From NCBI RefSeq assembly GCF_005406125.1, contig NZ_BIXZ01000001.1, positions 620,001 through 684,000 on the forward strand: a stretch of DNA of 64,000 nucleotides, given 5' to 3'. The position numbers and the translations under genes were made by a program. The notes under the pieces are model-generated. The model worked only from the letters and a program-made list of their open reading frames with translations. It did not search any database and was not told the DNA's origin. How positions within the stretch are numbered: the first letter of the stretch is position 1; the number at the start of each line of letters is the position of its first letter. This stretch comes from Haloarcula mannanilytica (GTDB lineage: Archaea; Halobacteriota; Halobacteria; Halobacteriales; Haloarculaceae). Shown here one piece after another: positions 16,077-25,057 of this stretch.

Positions 16077-16967
16077 ATGCTGAGTTCTCTCGTGGGTGTC
16101 GGGTTCGCAGTGCTGGCGGCTGTCGGTCTCGCGGTTCAGAGCCTCGCCGTTCGGCTCGGGACCAAGACCCACTCGATTTCGGCGGTCATCGGGGTCATGT
16201 ACGCCGTGAATCTCCTCGTTCTGGTCCCCGTGGCAGGCATCAGCGAATATCCAGGGTACAACGTCACGATAGTCTCGCTCGGGGCCTTTGCCGTCTCGGG
16301 GCTGCTTGGTTCGCTGGTAGCTCGGTACTGTTATTTCATCGGCATCGCCCGCCTCGGGGCCAGCCGGACCGAACCGCTGAAAGCACTGCTCCCGCTGTTT
16401 GCCGTCGGCGCTGCCGTCCTCGTCCTCGACGAACAGGTGACAGCGACACTTCTGGGCGGCGTCGTCCTCCTCATCGCCGGCGGCGTCGCGGTCACCCTCG
16501 AATCGCGGGACAGCCCGACGGCCCCCACCGGACGACAGCTCTGGGTATCCCTGGCGTTTCCGCTCACCGCCGCACTGCTTCTCGGTATCGACCCGATATT
16601 CACGAAACTGGGGTTCGCAGAGGGGACATCGGCGCTGATGGGCGTGACCGTCCGCGTGGCCGCGGCGGCCGCGGGGTTCGGGCTGTATCTTCTCTGGCGA
16701 GCGGTGCGTGGTAGCCGACCGGACTCGCTTGATGTGAACCGCTGGCTCATCGTGGCGAGCGTCGCCAACACCGTGTATCTGCTGTCGTACTACGCAGCAC
16801 TCGTCCGGACGCCGGTCAGTGTCGTCACCCCCGTTCTGGGCACCAGCACGCTGTTCGTCGTCGGCGGCGCGGCGGTCTTTCTGCAGGACGATGAACACGT
16901 GACGGTGCGGCTGGTCGGAGCGACAGTGCTCGTCGTCGCCGGCGTCGTGTTGGTCGTGCAGGGCTGA
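16077..16967 (+). CDS. EamA/DMT-family transporter
   Basis: 296 residues with about 10 hydrophobic segments forming the two inverted repeats of drug/metabolite transporters, for example the N-terminal LSSLVGVGFAVLAAVGLAVQ, SRTEPLKALLPLFAVGAAV at the end of repeat one, and TPVSVVTPVLGTSTLFVVGGAAVFL at the end of repeat two. The substrate is unknown; relatives export amino acids, nucleotides or metabolites. The ATG at 16077 starts right at the first membrane helix; the long open frame upstream (from 15789) has a polar, non-halophilic composition and is rejected. The 296-base spacer before it is AT-rich. Confidence 0.87.
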   Translation: MLSSLVGVGFAVLAAVGLAVQSLAVRLGTKTHSISAVIGVMYAVNLLVLVPVAGISEYPGYNVTIVSLGAFAVSGLLGSLVARYCYFIGIARLGASRTEPLKALLPLFAVGAAVLVLDEQVTATLLGGVVLLIAGGVAVTLESRDSPTAPTGRQLWVSLAFPLTAALLLGIDPIFTKLGFAEGTSALMGVTVRVAAAAAGFGLYLLWRAVRGSRPDSLDVNRWLIVASVANTVYLLSYYAALVRTPVSVVTPVLGTSTLFVVGGAAVFLQDDEHVTVRLVGATVLVVAGVVLVVQG

Positions 16968-17007
16968 CGCTGCCGGCTATCGTCGACGGCCCCGGTCGGG
17001 CTTTCGC

Positions 17008-17124
17008 TCACAGAACGTACGGGAGCGCGAGCACTACCCCACCGAAGAGGAGCGCAATCTCGATGCGGCCCCATCCAAGGGCTCGTCCCGCGGAAAGGGA
17101 CTCTCTTAGGTACCTGCCCCGCAC
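17008..17124 (-). CDS. Possible tiny membrane protein (38 residues)
   Basis: A frame from GTG at 17124 to TGA at 17008 reads VRGRYLRESLSAGRALGWG and then RIEIALLFGGVVLALPYVL. That is a basic amphipathic start and one membrane span ending at the C-terminus. It overlaps the last 19 bases of the upstream lipoprotein gene, as translationally coupled genes do. Codon use fits. It falls below usual length cut-offs; coding status is not certain. Confidence 0.4.
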   Translation of the reverse strand: MRGRYLRESLSAGRALGWGRIEIALLFGGVVLALPYVL

Positions 17125-17636
17125 TGGACGAGCAGGGTTTCTTCGGATTCGGGTTCGGGTGTCGCAGGGTCGTTCGTCGATTCGTAGCGGTACACCGGGC
17201 CGGGGGAGACGAAGTAGTTAGCGACGTATTCGCGCTCGTTCGCCGACCCCGCCTCAGTGCTGTAGCTGACGCGGATACCGCTGGCGGCGAGGTAGCCGTC
17301 ACCGGTCTCGTCGGGCCAGAACCCGTTCAGATTGTCGACGCTCAAACTCGTCACGGTCTCTGAAGTCTGTAGCACGCGATTCCAGGCGAAGGCGGTCTCG
17401 AAGTCGTCCAGATACAACAGGATAGACTCGGTAGACAGCGTTTCGGGTTTCTGCGGGTAGGCTCGCCCCTCGATGTTGGTCCCCGTCGCCACTGGCGGTC
17501 GTGAAACATCAGCCGGGTCACATTGGGGAGTCTCACCGGGCTGTGTCGGTGTCTCTCCGTCGCCACCGGGTGCCGAACAGCCCGCCGAGAGTACCCCAGC
17601 TATGCCGACCAGCGCGGTCCGCCTCGACAGTGTCAT
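17106..17636 (-). CDS. Tat-exported lipoprotein, unknown function
   Basis: 176 residues. The signal LSRRTALVGIAGVLSAGCS has the twin-arginine motif, a hydrophobic core and a lipobox (LSAGC) with cysteine about residue 18. The mature part begins with a Gly/Thr/Pro-rich linker (GGDGETPTQPGETP) and a beta-rich domain with a late Cys (LVQCGAGT). The start MTLSRR at 17636 is required by the signal; the longer open frame to 17765 is not. Anchored on the outer face of the cell membrane. A head-to-head neighbour is another lipoprotein (17799). Confidence 0.82.
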   Translation of the reverse strand: MTLSRRTALVGIAGVLSAGCSAPGGDGETPTQPGETPQCDPADVSRPPVATGTNIEGRAYPQKPETLSTESILLYLDDFETAFAWNRVLQTSETVTSLSVDNLNGFWPDETGDGYLAASGIRVSYSTEAGSANEREYVANYFVSPGPVYRYESTNDPATPEPESEETLLVQCGAGT

Positions 17637-17768
17637 ACGCCCGGTAGCAGGCGGTTGTGGGTATTTTTTGGGATTGATACCTCGAAACACGTTCTGAGAG
17701 GCCGGGTCGCGGAGTCGTGTCGTCGTCAGCGGACAACTGACGTGGACCTGCTCGGGCCACCCCACCGA

Positions 17769-17774
17769 TTATAA
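17769..17774 (+). promoter_or_regulatory. TATA box deciding the start of the lipoprotein at 17799
   Basis: TTATAA centred 27 bases before the ATG at 17799. The ATG at 17784 would lie before the transcription start. Confidence 0.6.
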
Positions 17775-17798
17775 GCGCCCGACATGACAATCAAGACA

Positions 17799-18431
17799 AT
17801 GTTACGCCGTGATCTGCTCCGGGCTGGCGCAATGGCCGGTGCCGCGACTATTGCCGGGTGTACGGGCGGATCCACAGGGCCGGCGTTCGAGGAAGGGTTC
17901 GAGGACGGCCTCGGCGACTGGGAGAGCGGCGCGGCTATCGGCCCGGAGGTCGAACTCTCGGAGTTCGAGTGGGAGTTCGGCGTCTCGGAGGAAGAGGCGG
18001 CGTCCGGCGACCGGTCGCTCCGAATCTGGAACGAGGGCGATTACGACGACGGCGTGACGTGGGGCGTCCACCCCGTCTCGGTCGAGGCTGGACAGGCCTA
18101 CCAGATAACGGCCAGCGCCCAGTTCTGGAGCGAGTCGGAGTCGTTCAACACGCTGCGGGACGCAGTGATGCGGCTTGGACCCGAGCCGCCGGAGGTCGAG
18201 GAGGACTTCCCACAGCCCGGCGTGAACACCACGGACCTCGGCGAGACGCCGTACGGCGGGCTCCGGGAACCGCTGTGGCTCGCCGACGGCTGGCGGGAGT
18301 ACACCTTCGAGTGGACGACACCCGAACTCTCGACGGGGACGCTCTACATCGCGCTCGGAACGAGCGTCATCTGGGAGGGGGACGCGACCCACTACATCGA
18401 CGACATCACGGTCGAAGTCGAGACACAGTGA
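17799..18431 (+). CDS. Tat-exported lipoprotein with carbohydrate-binding-like domain
   Basis: 210 residues from the ATG at 17799. The signal LRRDLLRAGAMAGAATIAGC has RR, a hydrophobic stretch and lipobox cysteine. The mature part reads as a beta-sandwich: FEDGLGDWESG, LRIWNEGDYDDGVTWGV, YQITASAQFWSES, REYTFEWTTPEL, YIALGTSVIWEG, YIDDITVEVE. The final DDITVE strand is typical of CBM-like jelly-roll domains. Ligand unknown. The stop TGA overlaps the next start by one base (TGATG), so the two are co-translated. Confidence 0.83.
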   Translation: MLRRDLLRAGAMAGAATIAGCTGGSTGPAFEEGFEDGLGDWESGAAIGPEVELSEFEWEFGVSEEEAASGDRSLRIWNEGDYDDGVTWGVHPVSVEAGQAYQITASAQFWSESESFNTLRDAVMRLGPEPPEVEEDFPQPGVNTTDLGETPYGGLREPLWLADGWREYTFEWTTPELSTGTLYIALGTSVIWEGDATHYIDDITVEVETQ

Positions 18432-18910
18432 TGCCAGCCGCGGATAACGTGTCGGCTGTCGGTCGCCGCCGAGCGAAACTCGCCGGCGTCGTCATCGGTA
18501 GTCTCGGGTTCGTGCTGGCGCTCGCACAGGAACTGGCTGTCCTTGCATCCGGGCTCTGGTACCCGGTCATCTACGCCGGCGCGCCGGCCCTGGCGTCCGT
18601 GGCCGCCTTCGTTCACGAGCGCCCCACTGCGGGTCCGCTTCGCCTGGTCGGCGTCGGTAGCTGGGTGCTTGTGACCTCTGTTCTGGCGCTTGCTGTGCTA
18701 GTTGTCCTCGTCCTCGGGTTTCCGGCACAGCCTCGCTTTCCTGGGTTCGAGTTGCTGTTTGCCGGACTGCTGTACGCCGGGTTCTGTCTCGTGCCCGCCA
18801 GCCTCGCAGCTGTTGCCGCCAGACAGCGGGGCGTCCGAACGGTCGCCCTGCTGGCGCTCGTACCGCTCGGACAGACCGTCGTCGCCGCGGTCCTCGTGTT
18901 CGCCCGATGA
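18431..18910 (+). CDS. Four-helix membrane protein, unknown function
   Basis: 159 residues. A basic N-terminus (GRRRAKLA) is followed by four hydrophobic segments: VVIGSLGFVLALAQELAVLA, VIYAGAPALASVAAF, SWVLVTSVLALAVLVVLVLG and the C-terminal LLALVPLGQTVVAAVLVFAR, with a further LLFAGLLYAGFCLVPASLAA. Start ATG at 18431 overlaps the lipoprotein stop. It probably forms an operon with that lipoprotein and possibly with the membrane protein at 18971. No motif identifies its role. Confidence 0.78.
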   Translation: MPAADNVSAVGRRRAKLAGVVIGSLGFVLALAQELAVLASGLWYPVIYAGAPALASVAAFVHERPTAGPLRLVGVGSWVLVTSVLALAVLVVLVLGFPAQPRFPGFELLFAGLLYAGFCLVPASLAAVAARQRGVRTVALLALVPLGQTVVAAVLVFAR

Positions 18911-18970
18911 GTGCGGGGCAGGAACAGCGACACACCCTATCTATTTGCCCCTGTCATCCGGCATTTCTGT

Positions 18971-19459
18971 ATGACTGAACTCAGACATCGGACACAGTCA
19001 CGGATATCGCTGGTGCCCGCGGCGGTAGCTCTCGGCCTCGGACTCGTCGCTCATCTGGTCGACCAGTTCCTGTTCGTTCGCGCCGGCCCGGTTCCGATAC
19101 TCGTGACCGCACCCGTGGCCGCGACACTGCTGTATCTTCACCTCCGAGCGGCGACGTACCAGCGGATAGCCGCCCTCGCCGTCTGGGGGTTTCTCGGCTC
19201 AGGGGCCGCGATACTCGGGGTGTATCTCGGTGTGGTCAACTACTACCTCCCCCGGGCGTTGACCGGCACAGAGACGGGCGTCTATGACCTCGGGCTGTTC
19301 CTCTGGTTCGTGGCGTCGCTGACAGTGATGTACGGGGTGGCGGCACGTGCTGAGGGTCGACCAACCCGGGCAACGGCAGCGGTCCTCTTGGCCCCGGTCG
19401 TTCAGGTCACCTGGTTAGCGCTCGTCCGGCTCGTGGTAGAAACTGTTCTGTACGCATAA
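18971..19459 (+). CDS. Membrane protein with five predicted helices, unknown function
   Basis: 162 residues: basic N-terminus (RHRTQSR) then hydrophobic segments ISLVPAAVALGLGLVAHLV, PVPILVTAPVAATLLYL, IAALAVWGFLGSGAAILGVY, DLGLFLWFVASLTVMYGVA and TAAVLLAPVVQVTWLALVRL. It has a TATA-like TATCTATTTG about 27 bases upstream, so it may be transcribed alone. The size and topology resemble the preceding 18431 gene but no clear sequence repeat is visible. Confidence 0.75.
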   Translation: MTELRHRTQSRISLVPAAVALGLGLVAHLVDQFLFVRAGPVPILVTAPVAATLLYLHLRAATYQRIAALAVWGFLGSGAAILGVYLGVVNYYLPRALTGTETGVYDLGLFLWFVASLTVMYGVAARAEGRPTRATAAVLLAPVVQVTWLALVRLVVETVLYA

Positions 19460-19570
19460 TCTTGCCTGCTGTGATTGGCCTGCTGTATCAAGTGGTCCAC
19501 AGATTTAGGGTGAATTGGCACGCGCCGAACGTGGACATTTAAGTGTGTAACACGTACCCATGGGTGACGA

Positions 19571-19822
19571 ATGGACGCACAAACTGACCGGTCGCCGCTG
19601 CACGTTTCGCATACCGACCACGACGACGGCTGGACGGTCGCCGTCGACCTCGATTCCTTACAGGTCAGCGACGACCACGTGACAGTCGACGTTATCGGAA
19701 CGGAGGCAATCGTCGCTGTCGACGCCCCACACCTCCAGACGGAGTTCGATATCGACCTGCCGGCCGCCGGCGCGGCCCGGACACTCAGGAACGGCGTGCT
19801 CACGCTAGAGCATCGGAACTGA
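19571..19822 (+). CDS. Minimal Hsp20/alpha-crystallin-like protein
   Basis: 83 residues. The middle WTVAVDLDSLQVSDDHVTVD, then VDAPHLQTEFDIDLPA and the closing NGVLTLEHRN, follow the strand order of the alpha-crystallin domain; NGVLTLE is the typical last strand. It lacks the N-terminal arm and the I-x-I tail used for oligomers, so chaperone activity is doubtful. From memory similar short haloarchaeal proteins are common. TATA-like ACATTTAAG (19536-19544) lies about 29 bases before the ATG. An upstream ATG at 19560 is out of frame. Confidence 0.72.
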   Translation: MDAQTDRSPLHVSHTDHDDGWTVAVDLDSLQVSDDHVTVDVIGTEAIVAVDAPHLQTEFDIDLPAAGAARTLRNGVLTLEHRN

Positions 19823-19930
19823 GACGTTCGGAGCGGGATACGCTCGACCGCAGCCCTGTAGTACATGACAGGAAGGCATCACGACGGGACTCCACAAGGG
19901 ATTTCAGCGTGATGCTGGAAGCGTTCAGTG

Positions 19931-20941
19931 ATGACTCCCCCTCCCGACCGGGACCCGATCGACCAGCCAACGATTCGGGGCTCGGTGCCACCGCTTCGTG
20001 CGTGGATTCGAACGTTTCTCATCGGCCTCTGTATGGGCAGTGCGGACGGCGTCCCCGGCGTCTCCGGGGGCACAATCGCACTCATCGCCGGTATTTACGA
20101 GCGACTCATCGCCGCGATCACCGCCGTCACGCCGGGTCGGATAATCCGCTTCCTCCGCGCTCTTAGCCCGTTAGACGGCGGCGTTGACCTGCGTGGTGCG
20201 TTCGCGGAACTCATCGAGGTCGACATCTGGTTCCTCCTCTCGCTCGTTGCCGGCGTCGGCGTCGCCGTCGTTATCGTCACCCGCATCGTCCATATCGCGA
20301 GCCAGGAGACGCCAGCACTCCTGTTTGGCTTCTTTTTCGGGCTCATCGCGGCCTCAGCAGTCGTGCTACTGCGCAGTCTCACGGTCGATTCGCCGTTCCA
20401 GATCGGGACCGGGGTCGTTGGCTTCCTGCTTGCCTTTGTCGTCTCCGGCGTCTCGAACACCGCCGCCGACGGCGGTAGTCTCGTGCTCGTCTTCATCGCC
20501 GGTATGATCGGCGTCAGCGCGATGATTCTGCCCGGTATTTCGGGGTCGCTGTTGCTCATCATTCTCGGGCAGTACGACAGGATGTCGACGGCGCTCACCG
20601 AATTCGTGGACGCCCTCATCGCGCTCGCCACCGGCGGGACGGTCGAAGACGTGACCACCACCGCCATCCCGGTCGTGACGTTCATCCTCGGTGGCCTGGT
20701 CGGCCTGTTCACTATCGCCCGCGTCGTCCGTCGCGCGCTGGACTACAACCGCCGGGCGACGCTGGCCTTCCTCGTCGCGCTCGTCGTCGGTGCGCTCCGC
20801 GCCCCCGTCGTGGAAGTCCGGAGTGAAGTCGGCTTTTCGACCGACGTGCTCATCGCGTTCATCGCCGCCGCCGCCATCGGCGCGGCCTTCCTGCTGGTGC
20901 TCGACTGGTACGCCGTCGACCTCGACCTCGATAAGGTATAG
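19931..20941 (+). CDS. DUF368 membrane protein, candidate polyprenyl-phosphate translocase
   Basis: 336 residues with about nine membrane helices. The family signature GSADGVPGVSGGTIALIAGIYE near residue 40 and its inverted-repeat counterpart MIGVSAMILPGISGSLLLIILG near residue 200 are intact. Bacterial DUF368 proteins (PopT) recycle undecaprenyl phosphate across the membrane; here the substrate would be dolichyl phosphate used for S-layer and pilin glycosylation (inference). ATG at 19931 follows an in-frame GTG at 19928. The divergence of the two PGxSG loops is low, as required for function. Confidence 0.85.
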   Translation: MTPPPDRDPIDQPTIRGSVPPLRAWIRTFLIGLCMGSADGVPGVSGGTIALIAGIYERLIAAITAVTPGRIIRFLRALSPLDGGVDLRGAFAELIEVDIWFLLSLVAGVGVAVVIVTRIVHIASQETPALLFGFFFGLIAASAVVLLRSLTVDSPFQIGTGVVGFLLAFVVSGVSNTAADGGSLVLVFIAGMIGVSAMILPGISGSLLLIILGQYDRMSTALTEFVDALIALATGGTVEDVTTTAIPVVTFILGGLVGLFTIARVVRRALDYNRRATLAFLVALVVGALRAPVVEVRSEVGFSTDVLIAFIAAAAIGAAFLLVLDWYAVDLDLDKV

Positions 20942-20947
20942 GGCGGT

Positions 20948-22051
20948 TCAGAAACCCCAGGCGCGGCGGTACTGCGGCGGCCCCTCGATTTCGTCGGTCG
21001 CGTCGAGTTCCCTCGCGGCAGTCATCGTGAAGTACGGGTCCCGGAGGTGCTCGCGGCCGACGATTGCCATGTCAGCCCGGTCGTTGGCGATGACGGCTTC
21101 GGCCTGCTCGGGTGTCGTGATGCCGCCGACCGCGCCGACGGCGATGTCCGATTCGGTTTCCTCGCGGATGCGCTCGGCGTACCGGAGCTGGTAGTTCGGC
21201 CCGGCGTACTCCGGCCGGGACTCGGGGTGGATGCCGCCGCCGCTCACGTCGATGAGGTCTGCACCGACATCGGCCAGCCGGTCGGCTAGTCGCACTGAGT
21301 CGTCGACGGTCCAAGAGTCGCGGTCCGGAAGCCAGTCTGTCGCCGAGATTCGAACGAACACCGGCTTGTCGTCGGGCCAGACCTCGCGGACGGCGGCGGT
21401 GATCTCCCGGGTCAGCCGTGTGCGCCCCTCGAAGTCACCGCCGTAGTCGTCCTCGCGGTGGTTCGTCACCGGCGAGAGGAACTCATGCAGGAGGTAGCCG
21501 TGAGCGGCGTGGACCTCGGCGACCTCGAAGCCGGCGTCCAGCGAGCGCTCGGCGGCCGCGCGGAAGGAGTCGATGACTTCTTCGATGCCGTCCTGGTCGA
21601 GCCCCGTCGTCGGCGGGGCCTCGCCGTCCTCGTAGGGCCAGGGGTCGTCGCTCGGTCCGATGACTTCCCAGCCGCCCTCGTCGGGCTGGAGCGGGTCGTG
21701 GCCCTCCCACGGCCGCGAGGTGGCGGCCTTCCGGCCGGCGTGGGCCAGCTGGATGGCCGGCACGCTGCCCTGGTCGCTGATGAAGTCGGTGATCGGTTCC
21801 AGCGCCGCGGCGTGTTCGTCGCTCCAGATGCCCAGGTCCTCCGGGGAAATGCGGCCACGGGCTTCGACAGCCGTCGCTTCGGTCATGACCAGCCCCGCGC
21901 CGCCGACGGCGCGGGAGCCGAGGTGGGTGCGGTGCCAGTCAGTGGCGAGGCCGTCGCGGGCCTCACAGGAGTACTGGCACATCGGGGACACCATGACGCG
22001 GTTCGGGACGGTCGTCTCACGGAGTTCCAGCGGTGAGAACAGTGCAGTCAT
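20948..22051 (-). CDS. NADH:flavin oxidoreductase, Old Yellow Enzyme family (YqjM type)
   Basis: 367 residues, TIM-barrel FMN enzyme. It starts LFSPLELRETTVPNRVMVSPMCQYSC, with the Cys that tunes FMN in YqjM-type enzymes. AIQLAHAGRKA (FMN/substrate His pair) and HAAHGYLLHEFLSPVTNHR follow, and DDYGGDFEGRTRL is the conserved loop. These enzymes reduce activated C=C bonds with NAD(P)H. Length and ends fit the family. The gene stops 7 bases from the DUF368 gene stop (convergent). Confidence 0.93.
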   Translation of the reverse strand: MTALFSPLELRETTVPNRVMVSPMCQYSCEARDGLATDWHRTHLGSRAVGGAGLVMTEATAVEARGRISPEDLGIWSDEHAAALEPITDFISDQGSVPAIQLAHAGRKAATSRPWEGHDPLQPDEGGWEVIGPSDDPWPYEDGEAPPTTGLDQDGIEEVIDSFRAAAERSLDAGFEVAEVHAAHGYLLHEFLSPVTNHREDDYGGDFEGRTRLTREITAAVREVWPDDKPVFVRISATDWLPDRDSWTVDDSVRLADRLADVGADLIDVSGGGIHPESRPEYAGPNYQLRYAERIREETESDIAVGAVGGITTPEQAEAVIANDRADMAIVGREHLRDPYFTMTAARELDATDEIEGPPQYRRAWGF

Positions 22052-22150
22052 CGGCGGGGGTTTGCCGTCGAGACGGATAACCGCACTGGCGGCTGCAAGA
22101 GTCGTGGTTAGTTTTGGCGGTGCGAATCGAAAGACCGCGCGTCCGACCCG

Positions 22151-23116
22151 TTATTCAGTCAGCGAGGCCCCGGTGTTCCGGGGCGCAACGACGCGGACCG
22201 TTCCCTCGACGCCGGCTTCATCGAGTGCTAACACCCCGGCTTCGCGGGCCTCCGGTTCGTGGTCCGCCGTCGTCAGCCCCCAGACCGTCGGTCCCCAGGA
22301 GCTCTGGCCGGCCCCGGAGATGACCGGGACGCTCGACAGCGAATCGACGAGCGAGCCCGCTGGCGGACGGTAGACGCCGCCCTGTTCGTCGGCGTACCAC
22401 GCGCCGTTGAGCCGGCCCAGCCGCGCCGCGGCGTGGCCGAAGTCGCTGTGGTCTCTCGTCGCAATTGCAGGAAGGAGCCGCCGGGTCAGCAGCGTCGATA
22501 TCTCGTCGGCGATGCCGGGGTCCGCGCGCTCGACGGCCTGCCGCATGCTCTGGTCCTCCTCGGTTCCGCTCTGTCCGGGGTCGGTGTCCGGCACGACGAC
22601 GACGAACCGCCAGTGGGAGGGAACGTCGTGGTGGGCGAGTACCGGCGGTACGTCCCAGTCGCCCTCGGCCGGCGGCTCGGCGGTGAACCGCTCAGTCGGG
22701 TGGCCGCCATCGACGACGAAGCCGCCTGTTTCGAACGCCGCCACGCCGATGCCGCTCCGACCGCCCCGGCCCAGCTGCGGCGCGAGTGTCCGTGCATCGG
22801 CCGTCCGGTCGTAGGCTCTGACGACGGCGATGAGCGTCGCCAGCGAGAGCTGTGTCCCGCTTCCGAGGCCGACGTGTCGCGGGAAGCGCTCCTCGACGGA
22901 GACGGCTGCACCGGGAACATCGAGCGCGTCGACGACACGCCGGACGTACGGTTCGGCCGCCGCGTCGTCACACTGGATCGTCTCGGCACGCTGTGCATCG
23001 ACGATCAGCCGCGGCTCGTCGAGCGCGAGCCCGACGCCGCCGTAGAGGCGCTCGTGGGCGAGCGAGAGGTTCTGAAACCCGAAGTGGAGTCGCGCGGCGG
23101 TCGTGACCGTCGGCAT
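22151..23116 (-). CDS. GHMP-family protein, beta-ribofuranosylaminobenzene 5'-phosphate synthase-like
   Basis: 321 residues. The N-terminus TAARLHFGFQNLS, the GHMP loop FPRHVGLGSGTQLSLAT (about residue 80) and the late VISGAGQSSWGPTVWGL match archaeal beta-RFAP synthases, which make the first committed intermediate of methanopterin from 4-hydroxybenzoate or pABA and PRPP. Haloarchaea are generally thought to use folate-type cofactors, so the product here may differ. Divergent from ilvD. No other methanopterin gene is in the window. Confidence 0.83.
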   Translation of the reverse strand: MPTVTTAARLHFGFQNLSLAHERLYGGVGLALDEPRLIVDAQRAETIQCDDAAAEPYVRRVVDALDVPGAAVSVEERFPRHVGLGSGTQLSLATLIAVVRAYDRTADARTLAPQLGRGGRSGIGVAAFETGGFVVDGGHPTERFTAEPPAEGDWDVPPVLAHHDVPSHWRFVVVVPDTDPGQSGTEEDQSMRQAVERADPGIADEISTLLTRRLLPAIATRDHSDFGHAAARLGRLNGAWYADEQGGVYRPPAGSLVDSLSSVPVISGAGQSSWGPTVWGLTTADHEPEAREAGVLALDEAGVEGTVRVVAPRNTGASLTE

Positions 23117-23204
23117 ACGGCGGCGGAGGTCCCCAACGGAAAAGAAGCTACTGTCACCGGTCGGTTTCGCCGCGCTCCACGTGGGACGTTACCGCGAGTA
23201 CAAG

Positions 23205-23212
23205 TTATTTAA
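23205..23212 (+). promoter_or_regulatory. TATA box of ilvD
   Basis: TTATTTAA centred 28 bases before the ATG at 23237; leaderless transcript expected. Confidence 0.65.
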
Positions 23213-23236
23213 GGTTGCTCACGGCGACGCTCAAAT

Positions 23237-24964
23237 ATGAGCAAGCAGGAACGGCACGAGCGTCCGGAGAAGGACCCGGAACTCCGGAGTACCGAGGTGA
23301 CGGAGGGATACGATAAAGCCCCGCACCGCGCGATGTTCCGCGCGATGGGCTACGACGACGAGGACCTGTCCTCGCCGATGATTGGTGTGGCGAACCCGGC
23401 CGCCGACATCACGCCGTGTAACGTCCATCTGGACGACGTGGCGGATGCTGCCTACGACGGTATCGACGACACCGAGGGAATGCCAATCGAGTTCGGGACC
23501 ATCACAATCTCCGACGCCATCTCGATGGGGACGGAGGGAATGAAGGCGTCGCTCATCTCCCGCGAGATAATCGCCGACTCGGTCGAACTCGTCACCTTCG
23601 GCGAGCGCATGGACGGCATCGTCACCATTGGCGGTTGCGACAAGAACATGCCCGGGATGATGATGGCTTCCATCCGGACAGACCTGCCCAGCGTCTTCCT
23701 CTACGGCGGGTCGATCATGCCCGGCGAACACGACGGCCGCGAGGTCACCATCCAGAACGTCTTCGAGGGCGTCGGCGCGGTCGCCGACGGCGAGATGAGC
23801 GAGGGCGAACTCGACGAGATGGAACGCCACGCCTGCCCCGGTGCCGGCTCCTGTGGCGGGATGTTCACCGCGAACACGATGGCCTCCATCTCCGAAGCGC
23901 TCGGCTTCGCCCCGCTGGGGTCAGCCTCCCCGCCAGCCGAACACGAGTCCCGCTACGAGGAGGCCCGCCGGGCCGGCGAACTCGCCGTCGAAGTGGTTCA
24001 GGAACGCCGTCGTCCCTCCGATTTCCTCACCCGCGAATCTTTCGAGAACGCCATCGCCCTGCAGGTCGCGGTCGGCGGGTCGACCAACGCCGTCCTCCAC
24101 CTGCTCGCGCTCGCGGCGGAGGCGGGCATCGACCTCGACATCGAGACGTTCAACGAGATCAGCGCCCGGACGCCCAAGATCGCCGACCTCCAGCCCGGCG
24201 GCGAGAAGGTGATGAACGACCTCCATGAGGTCGGCGGCGTCCCGGTCGTCCTGCAGGCGCTGAACGACGCCGGCCTGCTCCACGGCGACGAACTCACGGT
24301 CACGGGCAATACAATCGAGGAAGAACTCGACCGCATCGACCCGCCGGCAATCGAAGACCTCGATGTGGACTTCCTCCACACGGTCGAAGACCCGATCCAC
24401 GAGCGCGGCGCGATCCGCATCCTCTCGGGTAACCTCGCGCCCGACGGTTCGGTCATCAAGATCACCGGTGAGGACCATCTCCACCACGAGGGCCCGGTCC
24501 GCGTCTTCGAGCAGGAAGAGGGGGCTATGGAGTACGTGCAGGAAGGCCACGTCGAGTCCGGCGACGTGATCTGTATCCGCAACGAGGGTCCCCAGGGCGG
24601 CCCCGGCATGCGCGAGATGCTGGGCGTGACCTCGGCCGTCGCCGGTCAGGGCCACGCCGAGGATGTGGCGCTGTTTACCGACGGCCGCTTCTCCGGCGCG
24701 ACCCGTGGCTTCTCCATCGGCCACGTCGCACCTGAGGCGTTCGTCGGCGGCCCAATCGCCGCGCTGGAGGACGGCGACACCGTCACTATCGACATCGACA
24801 ACCACGAACTGTCGGTCGACCTCAGTGACGAGGAGATCGAACGGCGACTCGAAGACTGGGACCCCGAACCCAACTACGAGAGCGGCGTGCTTGCGAAGTA
24901 CCACAACGACTTCGGCTCCGCCGCAAACGGTGCAGTGACGAACCCCGGCGCGAAGTGGGACTGA
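23237..24964 (+). CDS. ilvD: Dihydroxy-acid dehydratase
   Basis: 575 residues, full length. Iron-sulfur ligands are seen in [24 protein letters not shown] and [17 protein letters not shown]; further family blocks are [22 protein letters not shown] and [21 protein letters not shown]. It dehydrates 2,3-dihydroxyisovalerate and its C6 homologue to the 2-oxo acids in valine/isoleucine synthesis, feeding the leucine pathway of leuA at the left edge. Strong TATA box and leaderless ATG. Transcribed alone. Confidence 0.97.
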   Translation: MSKQERHERPEKDPELRSTEVTEGYDKAPHRAMFRAMGYDDEDLSSPMIGVANPAADITPCNVHLDDVADAAYDGIDDTEGMPIEFGTITISDAISMGTEGMKASLISREIIADSVELVTFGERMDGIVTIGGCDKNMPGMMMASIRTDLPSVFLYGGSIMPGEHDGREVTIQNVFEGVGAVADGEMSEGELDEMERHACPGAGSCGGMFTANTMASISEALGFAPLGSASPPAEHESRYEEARRAGELAVEVVQERRRPSDFLTRESFENAIALQVAVGGSTNAVLHLLALAAEAGIDLDIETFNEISARTPKIADLQPGGEKVMNDLHEVGGVPVVLQALNDAGLLHGDELTVTGNTIEEELDRIDPPAIEDLDVDFLHTVEDPIHERGAIRILSGNLAPDGSVIKITGEDHLHHEGPVRVFEQEEGAMEYVQEGHVESGDVICIRNEGPQGGPGMREMLGVTSAVAGQGHAEDVALFTDGRFSGATRGFSIGHVAPEAFVGGPIAALEDGDTVTIDIDNHELSVDLSDEEIERRLEDWDPEPNYESGVLAKYHNDFGSAANGAVTNPGAKWD

Positions 24965-25057
24965 GAAGCCAGTAGCATTCGGCGAGCGCGAGCGGCTCGG
25001 CACACGTGCCGGGCCGCCGTCAGAACTGGACGGACTCGCCACAGCGGCAGCGCGGAC

